DNA from: JACRLV01 sp045863555 | GTDB taxonomy: Bacteria; Planctomycetota; Phycisphaerae; UBA1845; Fen-1342 | Length of the DNA: 64,000 nucleotides | Reading direction: 5' to 3' | NCBI GenBank assembly: GCA_045863555.1 | Contig: BTUU01000004.1 | Coordinates: 325,710-389,709 of the forward strand | In this document: positions 59,970-64,000 of the stretch, piece by piece | Layout of the letters: each line of letters opens with the position of its first letter | Numbering within the stretch: the stretch's first letter is position 1 | Made by a program: the position numbers and the translations under genes | Notes under the pieces: model-generated | The model's database searches: none | Seen by the model: the letters and a program-made list of their open reading frames with translations, nothing else | Told to the model about the DNA's origin: nothing

Positions 59970-60868
59970 CGGAGTTGCTGCTGGCGAGCGGGAGTCCGCT
60001 GGGTCACGTAATCGAGAATGGCGATTCCGTCGTCAAGCTCTGGGATGGCGGCATCTTCGGCTTCACCATCTTCAGCAACCACGTATTCATGCAGATCGTC
60101 GCGGCCGCCCTGCTGATCTGGCTCATCCCGAAGGCGGTCCTGGCCCGCCGTGGCAGCGACGACATCGGGCGTCACCTGCCGACGCGCTTCGGCAACGCGA
60201 TCGAGGCCATCTGCCTCGGCCTGCGCGACAACATCTTCAAGCCCAACCTCGGCCACCACACGGACGTCTTCACACCGTACCTGTGGTCGCTGTTCTTCTT
60301 CATCTTCATGTGCAACTTCCTCGGGCTGATCCCGCTCTCCGACTGGATCGGGCGCATTCCGGGGCTCTCGTTCGTCGGCGGCACGGCCACCGCGAACATC
60401 TTCGTCACGGGAACGTTCGCGATCATCACGCTCGTCATGGTCGTCTATAACGGCCTGGCGACGAACGGGATGGCCTACGTGAAGCACTTCTTCATGGGGC
60501 CGCCCGGCATCAACGCCTTCGTCGCCCTGCTCGAAGTGCTCGGGCTGCTCTTCAAGGCGATGGCGCTGTGCGTGCGTCTTTTCGCGAACATGATGGCCGG
60601 CCACATGATCCTGGCCGTTCTGCTGAGCTTCGTGCCGCTGGCGTTCAAGAGCCTCGGCACGGGCGGCGGCTACGGGATCACGCTCGGCGTCGTGCTCGGC
60701 TGCGTCGCCTTCAACTTCCTCGAACTGTTCGTCGCGTTTCTGCACGCGTTCATCTTTACGACGCTCACGGCGGTCTTCCTCGGCCAGGCCGTGAACATCC
60801 ATCACGATGAACACGAGCATCACGACGAGGGCGACCTGGAACATGCTCACGCGGGTGGGCATCATTGA
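59966..60868 (+). CDS. atpB: ATP synthase subunit a
   Basis: The proton half-channel subunit has 300 residues from ATG 59966. Family motifs: LPTRFGNAIEAICLGLRDNI, FFFIFMCNFLGLIPL and the essential Arg in KAMALCVRLFANMMAGH (about R203), then FLELFVAFLHAFIFTTLTAV. The C-terminus is His-rich (HHDEHEHHDEGDLEHAHAGG), unusual but seen in planctomycete homologues, and might bind metal. Confidence 0.95.
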   Translation: MTELLLASGSPLGHVIENGDSVVKLWDGGIFGFTIFSNHVFMQIVAAALLIWLIPKAVLARRGSDDIGRHLPTRFGNAIEAICLGLRDNIFKPNLGHHTDVFTPYLWSLFFFIFMCNFLGLIPLSDWIGRIPGLSFVGGTATANIFVTGTFAIITLVMVVYNGLATNGMAYVKHFFMGPPGINAFVALLEVLGLLFKAMALCVRLFANMMAGHMILAVLLSFVPLAFKSLGTGGGYGITLGVVLGCVAFNFLELFVAFLHAFIFTTLTAVFLGQAVNIHHDEHEHHDEGDLEHAHAGGHH

Positions 60869-60976
60869 TATCGAGTTTTGGATTCGGCGCCGCCGCGGCG
60901 CGGTGGGGTTGATCTAACGGCGGCCGAGGCGAATCGGCCGCGAGTCGAAAAGCAGCTTTCGAGAAAGGGCTCTGCT

Positions 60977-61285
60977 ATGAACTTCGCTCGCTCAGTCTTC
61001 GGTCTGGTTGTCGCTCTGGCCACGTTCGGCCTCGCCGCTGTCGACCCCGCCCTCGCGGCGGACGGCGCGGCCGCCGGCGGCGTCAAAGGCATCGCCGTCA
61101 TCGGCGCCGGCCTTGCCATCATCGGCGCAGGCATCGGCATCGGCCGCATCGGCGGCAGCACGCTCGAATCGATCGCCCGTCAGCCCGAGGCCGCCGGCGC
61201 GATGTTCACGCCGATGATCATCACCGCGGCCATGATCGAAGGCGCCGCGTTCTTCGCGATCATCACGGTGTTCGTCGTCGGCTAA
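60977..61285 (+). CDS. atpE: ATP synthase subunit c
   Basis: The ring subunit has 102 residues with AAAGGG before ATG 60977. An N-terminal signal-like segment (residues 1-34, ending ALAAD) precedes the hairpin: GAGLAIIGAGIGIGRIGG, loop ARQPE, and IITAAMIEGAAFFAIITVFV with the ion-carrying Glu near residue 88. The residues next to it (EGAAFF, no Gln in helix one) fit proton rather than sodium binding. Longer upstream frame is rejected. Confidence 0.95.
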   Translation: MNFARSVFGLVVALATFGLAAVDPALAADGAAAGGVKGIAVIGAGLAIIGAGIGIGRIGGSTLESIARQPEAAGAMFTPMIITAAMIEGAAFFAIITVFVVG

Positions 61286-61353
61286 GGCTTTTCGCCGCTC
61301 GGCGTCGCCGGCGGAGCGCAGCCGCGCCGCCGCACCGCCGACAGGAGACGGGC

Positions 61354-61932
61354 ATGAAGATCCATGCGACAGGCCCGCTGCTGGCCGCCTTTCTGCTGAC
61401 GCCGCTGGCGGCGGCCGCGGGCGGCGGCGGCGAAGAGAACCTCTTCACCGGCAATCTCGGCAACGCCGTCCTCACCGCGATCATCTTCGCGATCGTCGTG
61501 TACGTGCTCGGGACGAAAGCGTGGCCGGTGCTGATCAAGGCGCTCGATGAACGTGAGCGGTCGATCCGCGGCGCGCTCGAGAGCGCCAAGCACGAACGGC
61601 AAGAAGCGGCCAAGCTGCTGAAGGATTACCAGGCGCAGCTCGACAAGGCGCGCGTCGAAGCGACCGCGATCGTCGATGAAGGCCGCCGGGACGCTGAGGA
61701 AGTCCGCCGCCGGATCCAGGACCAGGCGCGCCGGGAATCGGACGAGATGATCGCCCGGGCCAGGCGCGAGATTCAGCTTGCGACCGACGCGGCCGTGAAA
61801 GAACTCCACGATCAGACGGTCGAACTGTCGATCCAGGTCGCGCGGGGCATCATCGCCAAGGAAATGCAGGCCGATGATCACCGGCGGCTGGTCAGCGAAT
61901 CGCTGGAGCGGATGAAGGCGGAACAGAACTAG
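61354..61932 (+). CDS. atpF: ATP synthase subunit b
   Basis: The stator stalk subunit has 192 residues. A signal-like N-terminus (GPLLAAFLLTPLAAAAG) is followed by the membrane helix (LTAIIFAIVVYVLGTKAW) and a long charged coiled coil (ALESAKHERQEAAKLLKDYQ and onward). GGAG precedes the ATG. Confidence 0.93.
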   Translation: MKIHATGPLLAAFLLTPLAAAAGGGGEENLFTGNLGNAVLTAIIFAIVVYVLGTKAWPVLIKALDERERSIRGALESAKHERQEAAKLLKDYQAQLDKARVEATAIVDEGRRDAEEVRRRIQDQARRESDEMIARARREIQLATDAAVKELHDQTVELSIQVARGIIAKEMQADDHRRLVSESLERMKAEQN

Positions 61933-61934
61933 CC

Positions 61935-61987
61935 GGGTGGGGCAGGCTTCCGGGCCGGCCCGGGCGGGCAGAATGCCCACCCCACCC
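61935..61987. repeat. REP-like palindrome between atpF and atpH
   Basis: GGGTGGGG near 61935 pairs with CCCCACCC near 61979-61987, enclosing a GC-rich inner palindrome (CCGGGCCGGCCCGG). The same style occurs after rho and before atpA. Confidence 0.6.
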
Positions 61988-62023
61988 TGCAAAGGGGCAC
62001 CGCCCGAACCGACGTGAGTAACC

Positions 62024-62611
62024 ATGGCAGACTCTTTCGACAAACAGCTCGAAGTCGCCGACGTTTACGCCGACGCGCTCTTCGCCCTCGCCCGCGACGC
62101 GGGCAGTATCGAGGAGGTCCGGAGCGAACTCGACGAACTTCTCAAGCTCACCGAGATGGAGATCGGCTTCGCCGGTTTTCTCTCGTCGCGGGCCCTCGAC
62201 GATGACCACCGCGCGGCCGGCCTCGAGAAGATGTTCCGCGGCAAGCTCAGTGACATCGTGTTGAACACGCTGCTGGTGATGAACGACAACGGCCGCAGCA
62301 GCCTGCTGGCCGCGTTGCACCACTCGTACGTCCTTCGTCAGCAGGCGGCGGCCAACCAGGTCGACGCCTTCGTGACCTCCGCCGTGGAACTCGATGATTC
62401 GCAGAAGAAGTCGGTCACCGACACCGCGGCGAAGGTCAGCGGCAAGTCGCCGATCGTCCACTACCGCGTGGATCCCTCGATCCTCGGCGGACTGATCGTG
62501 CAGATCGGCGACTGGCGCTACGACAACTCGGTCTCACGAAAGCTCGGCGTCGTGCGGCGGCGGCTTCTCGAACGAGCCGAACGCGGCCTGCCGGTCGGAA
62601 TGGCCGAGTGA
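62024..62611 (+). CDS. atpH: ATP synthase subunit delta
   Basis: The protein has 195 residues. OSCP/delta family: ADVYADALFALARDAGSIEE at the N-terminus and the C-terminal DPSILGGLIVQIGDWRYDNS signature. It joins the stator to the catalytic head. Confidence 0.93.
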   Translation: MADSFDKQLEVADVYADALFALARDAGSIEEVRSELDELLKLTEMEIGFAGFLSSRALDDDHRAAGLEKMFRGKLSDIVLNTLLVMNDNGRSSLLAALHHSYVLRQQAAANQVDAFVTSAVELDDSQKKSVTDTAAKVSGKSPIVHYRVDPSILGGLIVQIGDWRYDNSVSRKLGVVRRRLLERAERGLPVGMAE

Positions 62612-62618
62612 GGCGGTA

Positions 62619-62735
62619 GGGTGGGCTCAGCCCGCCATGCTTGATACACGAGCGGCCCCGGTGACCCGAGCGTCGCCAGGTCGCGATGATGGTGGGCGGT
62701 GCCCACCCTGCAAGACGGCGGGCTCGCCCGCCCCA
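62619..62735. repeat. Two REP-like palindromes between atpH and atpA
   Basis: GGTGGGCTCAGCCCGCC (near 62620) and GGTGGGCGGTGCCCACCC (near 62692), followed by GGCGGGCTCGCCCGCC, form short hairpins in a 139-base gap in the operon. They may be mobile-type repeats or processing sites. Confidence 0.6.
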
Positions 62736-62750
62736 AAGTGGGAAACGAAA

Positions 62751-64000
<1,250 letters not shown>

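Noticed and set aside
60977..61285. Sodium-driven ATP synthase
   Set aside because: The c subunit lacks the Gln in helix one and the Ser/Thr-Tyr pattern after the Glu that mark sodium binding.

Overview
The window is GC-rich (well above 60% by eye) and reads as a chromosomal segment of a Planctomycetota bacterium, most likely Phycisphaerae-like. The signs are secreted proteins ending in paired dockerin/EF-hand motifs of the type DxxxDGxVxLxDLAxLLSxFG, HAF and kelch repeat proteins, the C-x-x-C-G-Y-S-L-x-G zinc-ribbon membrane protein, a DUF1573 protein, and an AtpE with a signal peptide. The taxonomic call is inference from protein style; there is no rRNA in the window. Layout: (1) 1-3147, minus strand: a small operon of exported proteins whose first gene (DUF1573) is broken twice, by an IS630-family element at a TA site and by a 14-base homopolymer that leaves the signal anchor out of frame. 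(2) 3148-16231: an MBL-fold remnant, an RTX/dockerin secreted protein, coaE, rho, a zinc-ribbon membrane protein, a B12-binding radical SAM protein next to an ATP-grasp enzyme, a hairpin RNA candidate, a secreted toroid protein and a TPR glycosyltransferase. (3) 16560-26041: a type II secretion operon gspF-G-H-I-J-K followed by PilM/GspL-like and GspM/PilO-like genes; GspI and GspK carry long Gly/Arg/Asn-rich regions. (4) 26171-34674: tRNA-Pro(UGG) and an 8.4 kb integrative element bounded by a 27-bp repeat of the tRNA 3' end. The integrase reading frame runs through the att core, and its alternative 78-codon C-terminal tail lies at the far end of the element. In the excised circle the integrase would be 563 residues, and its stop would overlap the next gene of a five-gene operon that integration separates from it. 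The element's initiator gene contains five palindromic iterons. (5) 34679-40856: small conserved genes, a Vps4-like AAA ATPase with a MIT-like N-terminus followed by a zinc-ribbon membrane protein and an SPFH-like/propeller protein, then an ExoD-family protein and queD. (6) 40923-48627: two divergent operons forming a corrinoid-dependent methyl-transfer cluster with three uroporphyrinogen-decarboxylase-family proteins, a corrinoid protein, an MtaB-like methyltransferase and a MetH-activation-domain-like protein. The minus-strand operon ends in a proteasome-fold Ntn hydrolase. (7) 48761-59076: an orphan antitoxin-like gene, a cupin protein, secreted kelch and HAF proteins with dockerin tails, ffh, a Uma2-family nuclease and a SEC-C protein. 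(8) 59142-64000: the ATP synthase operon atpZ-I-B-E-F-H-A, cut by the window end. The strongest unusual systems are the element with an integrase split by its own attachment site, the MIT-AAA/SPFH module, and the corrinoid cluster.
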